The translations under genes were made by a program, and so were the position numbers. The notes under the pieces were generated by a model. That model searched no databases, was not told where the DNA came from, and saw only the letters and a list, made by a program, of their open reading frames with translations. A stretch of DNA of 64,000 nt from Marivirga aurantiaca (GTDB lineage Bacteria > Bacteroidota > Bacteroidia > Cytophagales > Cyclobacteriaceae): positions 434,001 through 498,000 of the forward strand of contig NZ_JAEQBW010000001.1 of NCBI RefSeq assembly GCF_016679925.1. Direction: 5' to 3'. Positions 1 through 8,769 of this stretch are shown here, one piece after another. The number at the start of each line of letters is the position of its first letter. The first letter of the stretch is position 1.

Positions 1-1240
1 TGGATAATACTATTCCACCCGCACTTTTATATAAAGCTTCTCTTTCAAGTTTAGTGAATTTTTCCTGATCCAGTATGGGCTGAAGAGTGGCTCCATTGTG
101 CTGGTAATACATTCTGTTATCAGGTCTTACACTCATTACAGTATCAGATTTAAATAACATTAATGTATCTATCGCCTCATCAATAGTTTCATATTCAAGA
201 AAAGGATATTCAATGGAAATAGTCATTACTGCTTCAATATTTTTATAATGATCTTTTTCAATTTTCAATACCTGCTCTATGGTATCATATAATGTCTGGT
301 TAGGAGCAGAAAATAATTTAGGTCTTTCAATTATGCTTATTTTATCAAATTCAGAAAAATGCTTCTTAGCATAATTGATTATTTCCTGATCGGAAGAAGA
401 GATTACAATTTTTTCTATTTTAGATGATTTGAGGCATTCTTTCACTTTCATCGACAGCAAACTTTTACCATTAATTTCATGTAAGGGTAAATTTACATCT
501 CCTATAAAAGTATTCCTGACCGGAATAATGCCAATTGTAAAAGGAGTGACAAAATTCTCCTTTACAAAAACAGATTTAATCTGCTTTCTGGTTGCTAAAA
601 TCTTCTCTTCATTAGTGGTAAGATTGCTACCGTGTCTTCTATAAGAAAATAGAGGCGTATTGATGTTGCCTACTTTGTGATGAGTCACAAACTTAATCCA
701 AAGATCATAGCCGTCCTGACAAGTAAAGCTTTCATTATATCCTCCCAATTCTTTTAAGAATTGAAGTCTTATCATTGTGCAGGCACCATGAGCGGGTTGA
801 TCATAAAGTGAAACTTCTTTTTCAAAATTATGACGTTGCTCTATCCCTGTTCTATTTCCTTCAGCATCAACATAGTAGTAGTCAGGAAAAACCAAGCCTA
901 ATTCATCATCGCTTTCAAGGGCTAAACTCATTTTTTCCAAGGCCTCTTTTTCCAGAAAGTCATCAGCATCCAAGCGCATTAAGTACTTCCCATTTGCAGC
1001 GCGCATGGCTATATTATTAGTGATATTCAGTCCTTTGTTGTTTTGATATATCACCGTTATTTTCGGATGCTCTCTAAATTGCTCAATAATTTCTCTGCTA
1101 TTATCAGTTGAACCATCATCAATAATTAGCAATTCAAAATCCTGAAGAGTTTGGTTTAAAACACTTTCAATGGATTGCTTCAAATACTTATCATAATTAT
1201 GATTAGTTATATAAACAGAAATAAGTTGACTTGAATCCAT
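1..1240 (-). CDS. GT2 glycosyltransferase fused to CMP-sugar synthetase-like domain (3' end outside window)
   Basis: An open frame runs uninterrupted from an ATG at 1238-1240 past the left edge, giving 413 visible residues. Residues 1-215 are a family 2 glycosyltransferase: IDDGSTDN at 40-47, the metal-binding DAD at 91-93 in RLDADDFL, and QDGYDLW near 175-181 where the catalytic acid of this family lies. From about residue 235 the protein changes to a nucleotidyltransferase fold like acylneuraminate cytidylyltransferases (GIIPVRN, then LHEINGKSLL, then IVISSSDQEI). The G/R/K-rich nucleotide loop of classical NeuA (RGGSK) is not seen. It is the last visible gene of the polysaccharide operon, 9 bases after the methyltransferase. 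The fusion suggests that activation and transfer of a nonulosonic acid are coupled. The C-terminus is missing, so further domains are possible. Confidence 0.85.
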   Translation of the reverse strand, partial: MDSSQLISVYITNHNYDKYLKQSIESVLNQTLQDFELLIIDDGSTDNSREIIEQFREHPKITVIYQNNKGLNITNNIAMRAANGKYLMRLDADDFLEKEALEKMSLALESDDELGLVFPDYYYVDAEGNRTGIEQRHNFEKEVSLYDQPAHGACTMIRLQFLKELGGYNESFTCQDGYDLWIKFVTHHKVGNINTPLFSYRRHGSNLTTNEEKILATRKQIKSVFVKENFVTPFTIGIIPVRNTFIGDVNLPLHEINGKSLLSMKVKECLKSSKIEKIVISSSDQEIINYAKKHFSEFDKISIIERPKLFSAPNQTLYDTIEQVLKIEKDHYKNIEAVMTISIEYPFLEYETIDEAIDTLMLFKSDTVMSVRPDNRMYYQHNGATLQPILDQEKFTKLEREALYKSAGGIVLS

Positions 1241-1249
1241 AGATTTTAA

Positions 1250-2083
1250 TTATTGTACTTTACAAAAGGCAAATATGGAATGTTTTCCACTGGGCTCGAT
1301 AATTACATCCATATGAAGATTGAAGAGACCAGCTTTTTTTATTAAGTATTCCAGTGAATTTCGATTATATATAACCAAATGCTCAATAAAAAATTCGGCC
1401 CGCACTTTCTGTTTTTCTTCAGAAATTATGAAGTCAGAATATGGCAGCTCAATGTAAATAACACCATTTTCTTTCAGATGTGAAACTGCATTCTTTAGCA
1501 GATTTATAGGGTCTTCAACGTGCTCCAATACTTTATTAAAGCTTATAAAATCAAAATTGAAATCAGTAGGAATATTTTCCACAGACCCTACCCATGCATT
1601 ATTCACTGCTATTAATTCTTTCACCAATTTAATTGAATGCGGATCCGGATCAACACAGTATATATTGTTTATAAACTTTTTCGCTTCGTGGAGAAACACG
1701 CCTGTGCCAGTTCCCACATCAAGTAAATCAACAGCATCTAATTTAAAGTTTTCGGAAGTGGTTAAAAACTCTACAATTCTTTTTACACGCTGTTTATTAT
1801 CAGACTCTTCAAAAGATAATGAAGTAATTCTCTTAAATCTTTCAATTAGCTTACCAGAATCAATTGAGCTATTATAAAAGCCAGAATAAAAACTTTCAGG
1901 AAGTAGAGTAGGAGAATAATGATTAAAGTAAGCAGAGCATTCCAAACAGTGATAGATGATTCTAAAATATTTTCCCTTTTCTATCCCATAGTCGGTTTCC
2001 AGATCCGGCTTTGATCTTACCTCGGATATTTTTTCACTTTTATCAATGCTTCCGCAAAGGTTACATACTACTTGATCACTCAT
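1250..2083 (-). CDS. class I SAM-dependent methyltransferase with N-terminal zinc-finger-like CxxC pair
   Basis: This 277-residue protein has CxxC at 7-10 and again at 46-49, a likely zinc knuckle as found in C-methyltransferases of sugar-modification pathways. A Rossmann methyltransferase follows: motif I DVGTGTG at 122-128, an acidic residue after strand 2 in CVDPDP near 145, and FNKVLEHVED where class I enzymes have motif IV. The start overlaps the end of the NeuB-like gene by 8 bases, so the two are translationally coupled. From context it probably methylates a sugar or nonulosonic acid intermediate of the surface glycan. The substrate cannot be read from the sequence. Confidence 0.85.
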   Translation of the reverse strand: MSDQVVCNLCGSIDKSEKISEVRSKPDLETDYGIEKGKYFRIIYHCLECSAYFNHYSPTLLPESFYSGFYNSSIDSGKLIERFKRITSLSFEESDNKQRVKRIVEFLTTSENFKLDAVDLLDVGTGTGVFLHEAKKFINNIYCVDPDPHSIKLVKELIAVNNAWVGSVENIPTDFNFDFISFNKVLEHVEDPINLLKNAVSHLKENGVIYIELPYSDFIISEEKQKVRAEFFIEHLVIYNRNSLEYLIKKAGLFNLHMDVIIEPSGKHSIFAFCKVQ

Positions 2084-3098
2084 TACTTAAATTATTATAA
2101 TTGATTTTTTGACTTTTCATAAGATCAGTTTTGGCTCTTTTACCCAAAACACTTTGCCATTCTCTTGGGTCTAATCCATGTGCTGGACGTAATATGGTTA
2201 GATTTTCTTCAGTTAAAATTTCACCTGATTTAATATCACGACTTGGATATATTGCTCTTCTAAAAGAAATGAGATGACCATTCTCTATTTCAATATGCAG
2301 TGCTTTCTTCTCTGAGGATCCTTTTAATGTATTAATTAATTTAATCTTTTGAATTAATTCCTGGACCTCACTTTTAGTTAGGGATACTTTATGATCTCGA
2401 AAAGTTTTACCAGTCCTATCGTCAGTGAAATGGAATTCCAGTATTTCAGCGCCCATAGCTACAGCAATTTCCATTGCATAACTGCCTTCCGTATGATCCG
2501 AATAGCCAATTGCACAATTCAAAAGTTCTTTGAAACGATGCATTACATTTAAATTTGCATCCGAATCATTGATAGGATACATAGAAGTACATTGTAATAC
2601 CGCTATACTTTCCTTCTTTTTATAGAATTCATTTTGTTCTCTAAGAAAAGCTACAGCTTCAACCACTTCTTTTTCACTGGCCAATCCTGTTGATATTAAA
2701 ATCGGCTTTTTATATTTCGCCAATTTCTGAAGCATTGGATAGGCAGTAAGATCGCCAGAGCCAACTTTGAAAAAATCCATATAAGGATTTATCCAATCTA
2801 GTGCATCAAAGTTCCAAACAGAAGCGGTATAGCCGACTTTTTGATTACGACACATTTCAGCTAATTCAATATGTTGCTCAGGACTTAATTCAAATTTCTT
2901 GAAATGCTGATTACGGTCAGGACTTTCTATTTCACTGACCAAACCATCTCCAGTATATATCTGAAATTTCACATAATCAGCACCAGAATCTATCGCTAAT
3001 TGCGTTAATTTTTTAGCATATTCAAAGTCCCCCTCATGATTTCCTCCAATTTCTGCTATAAGCAATGGCCCGTGCTTTCCTTTCCAATTATTGTTCAT
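2076..3098 (-). CDS. neuB: NeuB/SpsE-type N-acetylneuraminate (nonulosonic acid) synthase
   Basis: It condenses phosphoenolpyruvate with a hexosamine derivative to make a nine-carbon sugar acid. The N-terminal TIM-barrel signature IAEIGGNHEGD is at about residues 14-24, followed by ADYVKFQ. The motif EFHFTDDR with a downstream RDHKVSL matches the E-x-HF...DH-x-x-SL region of NeuB enzymes. The last 70 residues are an SAF (antifreeze-like) domain (RRAIYPSRDIKSGE, then RPAHGLDP). At 340 residues the length is normal. The gene overlaps both neighbours by several bases. Whether the product is sialic, legionaminic or pseudaminic acid cannot be decided, because no epimerase or aminotransferase gene of those pathways is in view. 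Confidence 0.9.
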   Translation of the reverse strand: MNNNWKGKHGPLLIAEIGGNHEGDFEYAKKLTQLAIDSGADYVKFQIYTGDGLVSEIESPDRNQHFKKFELSPEQHIELAEMCRNQKVGYTASVWNFDALDWINPYMDFFKVGSGDLTAYPMLQKLAKYKKPILISTGLASEKEVVEAVAFLREQNEFYKKKESIAVLQCTSMYPINDSDANLNVMHRFKELLNCAIGYSDHTEGSYAMEIAVAMGAEILEFHFTDDRTGKTFRDHKVSLTKSEVQELIQKIKLINTLKGSSEKKALHIEIENGHLISFRRAIYPSRDIKSGEILTEENLTILRPAHGLDPREWQSVLGKRAKTDLMKSQKINYNNLSNE

Positions 3099-3777
3099 TC
3101 AAATAAATTTTTGTAATCGCCTTCCAATCATAAGAAAAGTGTGGTTTATCCATCTTTTTTATAATTGAGCTAACAAAGGTAAAATCATTTTGGGTATCTA
3201 CCGCCATTTTTAAACCTTTTGCTTCCTCCATCTCTTCATTAGTGAAGAAATAAAAGTTACCTGCTTTTTCATTTTCATAAAAATATAGGGTCACGTGCTC
3301 TAGATGGCGTTCTTCGCTAAAGTTATGAATTTGCTCATTGTAAAATTTAGATGAAACCACTTCCACGCTCATACCTGTTGGGAAAGTCCTGCCCTTTACA
3401 TTGGATACAAAGTCGTAATCGTTTTTCAGTGCTAAATCTATGGCTTGATCTACAAGTTTAGGATCTGTGAATATATTATCACCATTAATTCTTACTCCAT
3501 AATCAAAATTGAAGAACTGCATACATTTTGCAAATCGAAGACTGACGTTTTTCAAATCTCCTCTAAAATATGGGATATTACCTTGTATGCAATAATCTAC
3601 AATGGGTTGATCGGTTTCTTCATCTGAAGTGGCAATCACTATATTTTTATGATATTTAGACTGTTGTAATCTTTCAAGTATGTAAGAGAGCAAAGGTTTT
3701 CCATTGATCTCCTTAAGTATTTTCCCTGGAAGTCTGGAAGAATTATATCGACAAATGATAATTATTCCTACCTTCAT
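3088..3777 (-). CDS. SpsF/NeuA-like cytidylyltransferase
   Basis: This 229-residue protein has the nucleotide-binding start of the SpsF family, with ICRYNSSRLPGK at residues 8-19 followed by INGKPLLSYILERL. RINGDN at about 96-101 is where these enzymes bind the sugar and metal. The family activates sugar acids as CMP derivatives; in Bacillus the homologue acts in spore-coat polysaccharide synthesis. Here it directly precedes the NeuB-type gene, overlapping it by 11 bases, so activation of the NeuB product is the simplest role. The operon also encodes a second cytidylyltransferase-like domain in the fusion protein at the left edge. Confidence 0.85.
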   Translation of the reverse strand: MKVGIIIICRYNSSRLPGKILKEINGKPLLSYILERLQQSKYHKNIVIATSDEETDQPIVDYCIQGNIPYFRGDLKNVSLRFAKCMQFFNFDYGVRINGDNIFTDPKLVDQAIDLALKNDYDFVSNVKGRTFPTGMSVEVVSSKFYNEQIHNFSEERHLEHVTLYFYENEKAGNFYFFTNEEMEEAKGLKMAVDTQNDFTFVSSIIKKMDKPHFSYDWKAITKIYLNEQ

Positions 3778-4319
3778 TTTCTTTCACTGATTTTTTTAGC
3801 AGGAATTCCGCCAAATATTTCATTGCTTTTTACAAGTCCCGAAACCACCGCTCCAGCCGCAATTACAGCCCCATCTTCAATTGTAGTTCCTTTCAAAATC
3901 TTTGCTCCAGTGCCAATCCAAACATCATTACCAATCTTTACTGCTGAGGTCATATTAGGCTGTTGATTAATTAGTTTCCCTTTTTCAGCAGAGTGATCGC
4001 TATCCACTATATAAACGAATGGAGCAATAAGGCAATCATCTCCAATAGAGATTTTTTCTGAGGCAAAAATAAAGGTTTGAAATCCAACAGTAGTGTTTTT
4101 ACCTATGCTTACTTTAGCCTTTTCATTGCAAGCACAAATGCGACTTCCTTCTTTTAAAACTACAAAATCATCAATTGAAATATTTTTTGGGAATCGCTGT
4201 AATTCTACGTTTTTATCAATGAAAACTTGTTCTCCTAAAAAGCCAAGTCGGGTTCTCTGCAATAAAGCTCTCCAACGGTTTTTCCATGTAAATTTCAGAT
4301 GTTTTCGCAGCTGGCTCAT
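3774..4319 (-). CDS. left-handed beta-helix (hexapeptide) acyltransferase
   Basis: Several isoleucine-rich hexapeptide turns are visible in the 181 residues (for example ISIDDF, VSIGKN, ISIGDD, VKIGND), and the protein ends in the GGIPAKKI motif typical of sugar O-/N-acetyltransferases. The loop VDSDHS near residue 111 carries the histidine expected for catalysis. It overlaps the SpsF-like gene by 4 bases (ATGA type) and follows the DUF115/GT42-like gene directly. The likely role is acetylation of a sugar in the operon's glycan, and it might be the N-acetyltransferase (NeuD/PglD-like) of the nonulosonic acid route. Confidence 0.85.
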   Translation of the reverse strand: MSQLRKHLKFTWKNRWRALLQRTRLGFLGEQVFIDKNVELQRFPKNISIDDFVVLKEGSRICACNEKAKVSIGKNTTVGFQTFIFASEKISIGDDCLIAPFVYIVDSDHSAEKGKLINQQPNMTSAVKIGNDVWIGTGAKILKGTTIEDGAVIAAGAVVSGLVKSNEIFGGIPAKKISERK

Positions 4320-5234
4320 TTAATTTTGCTTATTTGAAATATCAAATCTTTCAAAAGCATCAATATAGCTAATAGGGGTCACATTATAAATTTTCACACC
4401 TTTTGCTTCGGAAAAGCTTTTTATTTTCCAGTACGAACGAAATGTATAGTAAAATTTCTCCAAGACCTCATGTAATTTTCTGGTTTTGGTGGTTCCTCCC
4501 TGATACATTGGTTTAGGAAAAGACATATCTTTGTCCTTGCTTTGTTTTTTTGCCTCATGATCATAAAAATGTTTTTGACTGAGTAATACTTCATTTTCTT
4601 CGGTGACATTGATCTCTTTTAGCCAACTATGATCTGCTCCGGCAACATAAATCTCAGAGAAATGCATTTTTATTGAAAGGATAAGTGATGGAATTAGAAC
4701 GTTATGAGGTCTAGGCATTCCAATGTTTTTTGAATAGCAAAAGTTAGAAAACCAGCTGAATCCTGAAATAGGAGTGGTATTAAAATAGTAAATAGAGATG
4801 TTGGTATTATTAATAAATATTTTTTTCCATTCATTTTGCTGTTTTGCTTTGGCTGGTAAGAAAAGAATCAGAGGCCAATCAGTTTTTGTTGCAATGTCTT
4901 CCAGTGTTCTTTTCCGTATAGTTACAAGTTCTTCTTTTTCGTCTTTAAAAAAATATTCTAAGGAAGTGATTACATAAAAAGAGGGTTTTAATTTTACGTA
5001 TTCATCTGTTCTACCAAAATAGTTTACGCAAAGAAGATTATGTTTATTAAGAAATTCATGGTTCTCTAAGGTGGAATTTAACGAGGGTCCGTTGGCTAAA
5101 ATAATTAAAGACTGATCACGATAAGATTTTAATTTAGAATTAAAGGTGATTTTTGTTAAAAAGATAATCTTGATTATAGAGAGTACTACATCAAATATGC
5201 TAATCACAAAATCTCTTATTTTTATTAAAGACAT
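4320..5234 (-). CDS. DUF115/GT42-like protein, candidate nonulosonic-acid transferase
   Basis: I recognise this 304-residue protein only by fold-level motifs. After an N-terminal hydrophobic stretch (residues 8-30), LIILANGPSLNS at about 43-54 matches the nucleotide-binding GNGPSL motif shared by GT42 sialyltransferases and DUF115 (PF01973) proteins. IYVAGADHSW at 195-204 matches their second conserved strand. It lies next to NeuB- and SpsF-like genes, as real sialyltransferases often do. A DUF115 glycosyltransferase of another kind is the alternative. Overall similarity cannot be measured here, so the function is inference. Confidence 0.6.
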   Translation of the reverse strand: MSLIKIRDFVISIFDVVLSIIKIIFLTKITFNSKLKSYRDQSLIILANGPSLNSTLENHEFLNKHNLLCVNYFGRTDEYVKLKPSFYVITSLEYFFKDEKEELVTIRKRTLEDIATKTDWPLILFLPAKAKQQNEWKKIFINNTNISIYYFNTTPISGFSWFSNFCYSKNIGMPRPHNVLIPSLILSIKMHFSEIYVAGADHSWLKEINVTEENEVLLSQKHFYDHEAKKQSKDKDMSFPKPMYQGGTTKTRKLHEVLEKFYYTFRSYWKIKSFSEAKGVKIYNVTPISYIDAFERFDISNKQN

Positions 5235-5240
5235 CTATCC

Positions 5241-6137
5241 TTACTTTAAATACCCCTTTAAAACCCAAAATCTAAATTTCACTAGCATAGCTGCTGCCTG
5301 AAATCTAAATTTCAGCAGGTAGATGAAAAATAAAACAAATGTACCGCTAACTTTGATTAGCTCACTCATAAACTTCTCAGCCTTTTCATTTAAACTGCTT
5401 CCTTTCAACCTTTTTCTTTCACTTCTACCTACACCAATACCTAAGCCTTTGATATACTCAATTTTAGTCCTTTTTTCTGGTATAATATGATCTATTTTTA
5501 CGGACGGTACATAATGAATTATTTCATTGTTCTTCTTCATTCTCAAAAACATTTCCTTTTCATCTCCTCCTTCCAAACCCTCAGCTCTTCTTCCTAATTC
5601 CACATTAAAAGGGCCATATTTTTTAAATACTCTTTTTCTGAATGACATATTAGCTCCTATAGGAAACTTGTTTCCTCCAAAAGCTTTAGGCTGATTACCT
5701 AAATCAATGGCAGAGACTAAAGTCAGTAGATATTTTGACATCCATTTAGGCTCTTCGACTTCATAAACAGGCTTTATTTTGCCCCCAAGCGCCTGGACCT
5801 CCCGATTTGTATCAAAATAATCTTGTATGTTTTTCACAAAGTCCACATCTACAAAAGCATCATCATCAATGAATGTTAGTATTTCACCTCTTGATTCCTT
5901 AATACCTCTATTTCTGGCAAAGGTATGTCCCTGGTTTTCTTCCAGATAATAACGTATTTCTATATCAGGATTGGTAACTATAAATTCTTTAGCAATAAGA
6001 GCAGTGCTATCTGTACTTTTATTATCGATAATTAATACCTCATAACCATCTGTCTGCTTTGTTTGCCGGGACAAATGCTTTAGACAATCAGGTAAATATT
6101 TTTCCCTGTTGTAAGTACATACTATTACGGATACCAT
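5241..6137 (-). CDS. family 2 glycosyltransferase
   Basis: This is a GT-A fold inverting transferase of 298 residues: VSVIVCTYNR at the N-terminus, IIDNKSTDST at 36-45, the metal-binding DDD at 91-93 and GGDEKEMF near 190, where the catalytic base lies. The C-terminal 40 residues are hydrophobic and basic (VLFFIYLLKF, then FRFWVLKGY) and probably sit on or in the inner membrane. It shares a base with the end of the YfhO-like gene upstream and lies 6 bases before the DUF115-like gene, inside one operon. Donor and acceptor are unknown. Confidence 0.88.
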   Translation of the reverse strand: MVSVIVCTYNREKYLPDCLKHLSRQTKQTDGYEVLIIDNKSTDSTALIAKEFIVTNPDIEIRYYLEENQGHTFARNRGIKESRGEILTFIDDDAFVDVDFVKNIQDYFDTNREVQALGGKIKPVYEVEEPKWMSKYLLTLVSAIDLGNQPKAFGGNKFPIGANMSFRKRVFKKYGPFNVELGRRAEGLEGGDEKEMFLRMKKNNEIIHYVPSVKIDHIIPEKRTKIEYIKGLGIGVGRSERKRLKGSSLNEKAEKFMSELIKVSGTFVLFFIYLLKFRFQAAAMLVKFRFWVLKGYLK

Positions 6138-8575
6138 TAAACCACTTTTGATTTTTTAACGGAATAAAAAAGACTTCCCAAAAGCAAGAGAATCAAAACT
6201 ATGGAGCTGCCCATCATGATTTTATTTCCGATATAATAAGCTTGAGGCTCAAATTTAAACACTACTTCATGTTCTCCTGCAGGAATTTCCAAAGCTCTTA
6301 ACACGTAATTCACCTGCAATATTTCAACTTCCTTGCCGTCAATATAGGCCTTCCATCCTTTGGGATAATATACTTCTGAGAATACAGCTAAACCTTTATC
6401 AGCATTTTTACTGCTGTATTCCAATTGATTGGGCGCATAGGAATCAAGTTCTATTGTGCCATCCATAAAGCTGTTTTCAGCCACGGTAAATTCACTGCTA
6501 TTGATAACTGCAGTATTTTCAGTGTCAATATTGCCAAGGGCTTCAATTGCTTCATCCGGAGTATTTACTTTCTGAAGATTTCTTACAAACCAGGCATTAC
6601 CCAAAGCAGCCTGGTTGACTATTACCTGCCCTGCCTCTGCACCAAATTTAATGTATTTGGTATTTAACATATTGATGACATCAAAATCTGAAAAATCAGT
6701 ATTTCCCGCTCTCAGGCCTTCAATCAGTTCATTTATTTCCGACTGTAAATGATATTCTATCAAATCCTGATAACGTCTCATTTTAGCACCATGGTAACCT
6801 CCAATAGAGGAATGATAGTAGGAGGTACGTGCTTCGTTAAATGGGTTATTTAAATTTAGCACTCTGTAATGTCCATCATCCTGAAGGATACGTTCATCTG
6901 CTTGACTTTTAGCAAAAAATGAACCTTTAACATCTCTTTTAAAATTCTCATCATTCAGATAACGTTTTGCTACAGGGATATAGTCTACTAAAATAAGACC
7001 CGCAATTAATAAAATGGCAGTATATTTTTTGATCTTATTTTCTCCCATGAAATAGATAACTGCTGCGGCTAGTACTACAAAAATTAAAGATCTGAAGGCA
7101 TCGCCTCTCATCATGGAAGCACGTTGGTCCCGAATGAGGTCTACTAACCAGGCCTGATCACCTAATTGAGGGTCTACTGTTCCCCGGAACCTCATCATAA
7201 AAGACCCTGCTATAAAGATTAGACATAAGCCTGCAACTACTCCAGCAGCATAAAATAATGACTTTTTTGTTTTATTCCAGTCTTCATCTATCAGCTTTTG
7301 CAGGCCAATAAATCCTAATAAAGGCATACATAAAAAAGGTATGGTAACAGTCATTGATACAGACCTAAACTTATTATAACCGGGAAAGTAGTCGAACATA
7401 AAGTAGTTAAATGCTTCAAAATTATCTCCCCAGGAAAGTACAATTCCCAAAACTGAAGCAATTACCAGCCACCATTTAACCGGACCTTTAACAACTAAAA
7501 TGCCCAATACAAAAAGAAATATAGCAATAGCTCCTAAATAATAAGGGCCGCTGGTAAAAGGTTGATCTCCCCAATAAGTGGGTACTGATTTTACAAAACT
7601 CCTGATCTGACCGCTGCCTGCCCCCTGTTTTCTTAAACCTTCTGCCAGTTTGGAATTCATTGATACTTCTTCCTGTGAAGCTCCTCCATAAAAGTTAGGA
7701 ATTAAAAAGGTAAGAGGTTCCCAAATACCATTACTCCAGGCAAAGGCATAATCTCTGTCAAGTCCACCTGTTGATTGTGTGTTGGAGCTTAAAACTGCCT
7801 GCCCTCTAATTGAATACTTACCATATTCATAGGCTGTCCATATTTTACCAATATTGGCACCTATTCCCAATAAAACGGCTATAATAAGTATTCCTATAGT
7901 TTTACCGAATTCAGGCAGGGTTTTATTTTTAATGGCATCAATTAATTTAAAAACCCCAAAAATCAGAACAATAAATAACAGATAATACGTAATTTGGTAA
8001 TGATTGGAGCTGATCTCCAATGCCATTGCAAGTGCTGTTAATACAAACCCTAGCAGATATTTTTTCCTGAAGGTCAGTACAATGCCCGCTAAAACCAATG
8101 GCATATAACTGATAGCTGCTACTTTCCAAATATGGCCTGCTTCCACGCTTATGAGAAAAAAGGTGTTTAAGCCGTAAGCAAATCCTCCGGCTATTGCCAG
8201 ATAGGGGTTAACCCTGAAAACCAGTAGTAAAATATAAAAAGCCAGCATGGCAACAAAAGTATGGTTGGCAGGGGAAGGTAAACCAAAGCTAATGACCTTT
8301 CTTATGTGCTTAGTGAGTTCTCCTGACCACTGAACATTAATAAGGTAAGCAGGCATACCACTGAACATCCCGTTTGTCCATAAGGCTTCTTCACCAGTAG
8401 CTTCTCTATGTTCTATAATTTCCTGGTTAGCTCCGGCACCTTGCAATATGTCATTTTGGTTCAATGTTTTATTTTCAAGAAACAAGGGCCAGTACATTAC
8501 TACATTGATAATAATGAAAACTACAACTGCTAAAATGTGAGGGGCTAGATTTTTTAAATTGAATTTCTGATTCAT
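6137..8575 (-). CDS. YfhO family multispanning membrane protein
   Basis: The protein is 812 residues with about a dozen membrane segments in the first 550. It begins MNQKFNLKNL and soon shows the early periplasmic loop with LNQNDILQGAG. Near the C-terminus VYYPKGWKAYIDGK and GEHEVVFKFEP are the hallmarks of YfhO (PF09586), a GT-C-like family involved in glycosylating surface polymers in Gram-positives. I place the start at the ATG at 8573-8575. An in-frame ATG at 8728 would add 51 residues with no family likeness, running into the promoter region of the divergent gene. It is the first gene of the nonulosonate/glycan operon. Confidence 0.85.
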   Translation of the reverse strand: MNQKFNLKNLAPHILAVVVFIIINVVMYWPLFLENKTLNQNDILQGAGANQEIIEHREATGEEALWTNGMFSGMPAYLINVQWSGELTKHIRKVISFGLPSPANHTFVAMLAFYILLLVFRVNPYLAIAGGFAYGLNTFFLISVEAGHIWKVAAISYMPLVLAGIVLTFRKKYLLGFVLTALAMALEISSNHYQITYYLLFIVLIFGVFKLIDAIKNKTLPEFGKTIGILIIAVLLGIGANIGKIWTAYEYGKYSIRGQAVLSSNTQSTGGLDRDYAFAWSNGIWEPLTFLIPNFYGGASQEEVSMNSKLAEGLRKQGAGSGQIRSFVKSVPTYWGDQPFTSGPYYLGAIAIFLFVLGILVVKGPVKWWLVIASVLGIVLSWGDNFEAFNYFMFDYFPGYNKFRSVSMTVTIPFLCMPLLGFIGLQKLIDEDWNKTKKSLFYAAGVVAGLCLIFIAGSFMMRFRGTVDPQLGDQAWLVDLIRDQRASMMRGDAFRSLIFVVLAAAVIYFMGENKIKKYTAILLIAGLILVDYIPVAKRYLNDENFKRDVKGSFFAKSQADERILQDDGHYRVLNLNNPFNEARTSYYHSSIGGYHGAKMRRYQDLIEYHLQSEINELIEGLRAGNTDFSDFDVINMLNTKYIKFGAEAGQVIVNQAALGNAWFVRNLQKVNTPDEAIEALGNIDTENTAVINSSEFTVAENSFMDGTIELDSYAPNQLEYSSKNADKGLAVFSEVYYPKGWKAYIDGKEVEILQVNYVLRALEIPAGEHEVVFKFEPQAYYIGNKIMMGSSIVLILLLLGSLFYSVKKSKVV

Positions 8576-8769
8576 TTTGAAAGAGCTTATGAACTGCAAT
8601 AATAGGCATTTATAAAATTGCTCCAAAATGCAAGTAAACCGAATTACTAATTTAGTTGTTGATGACGGAATCCTGTTATTAAAAAAACAAAGTAATAATA
8701 TGTCGTATAAATATTTACATCCGTTCAAAAATATGTTAATTTAATGATTCAATCTTAAAATCAGAAGAA

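Noticed and set aside
429-1020. Plus-strand frames near the left edge
   Set aside because: They are antisense to the GT2-cytidylyltransferase fusion, which is the real gene there.
6137-8728. 863-residue version of the YfhO-like protein
   Set aside because: The first 51 residues have no family likeness and would reach into the divergent gene's promoter; the start at 8575 is preferred.
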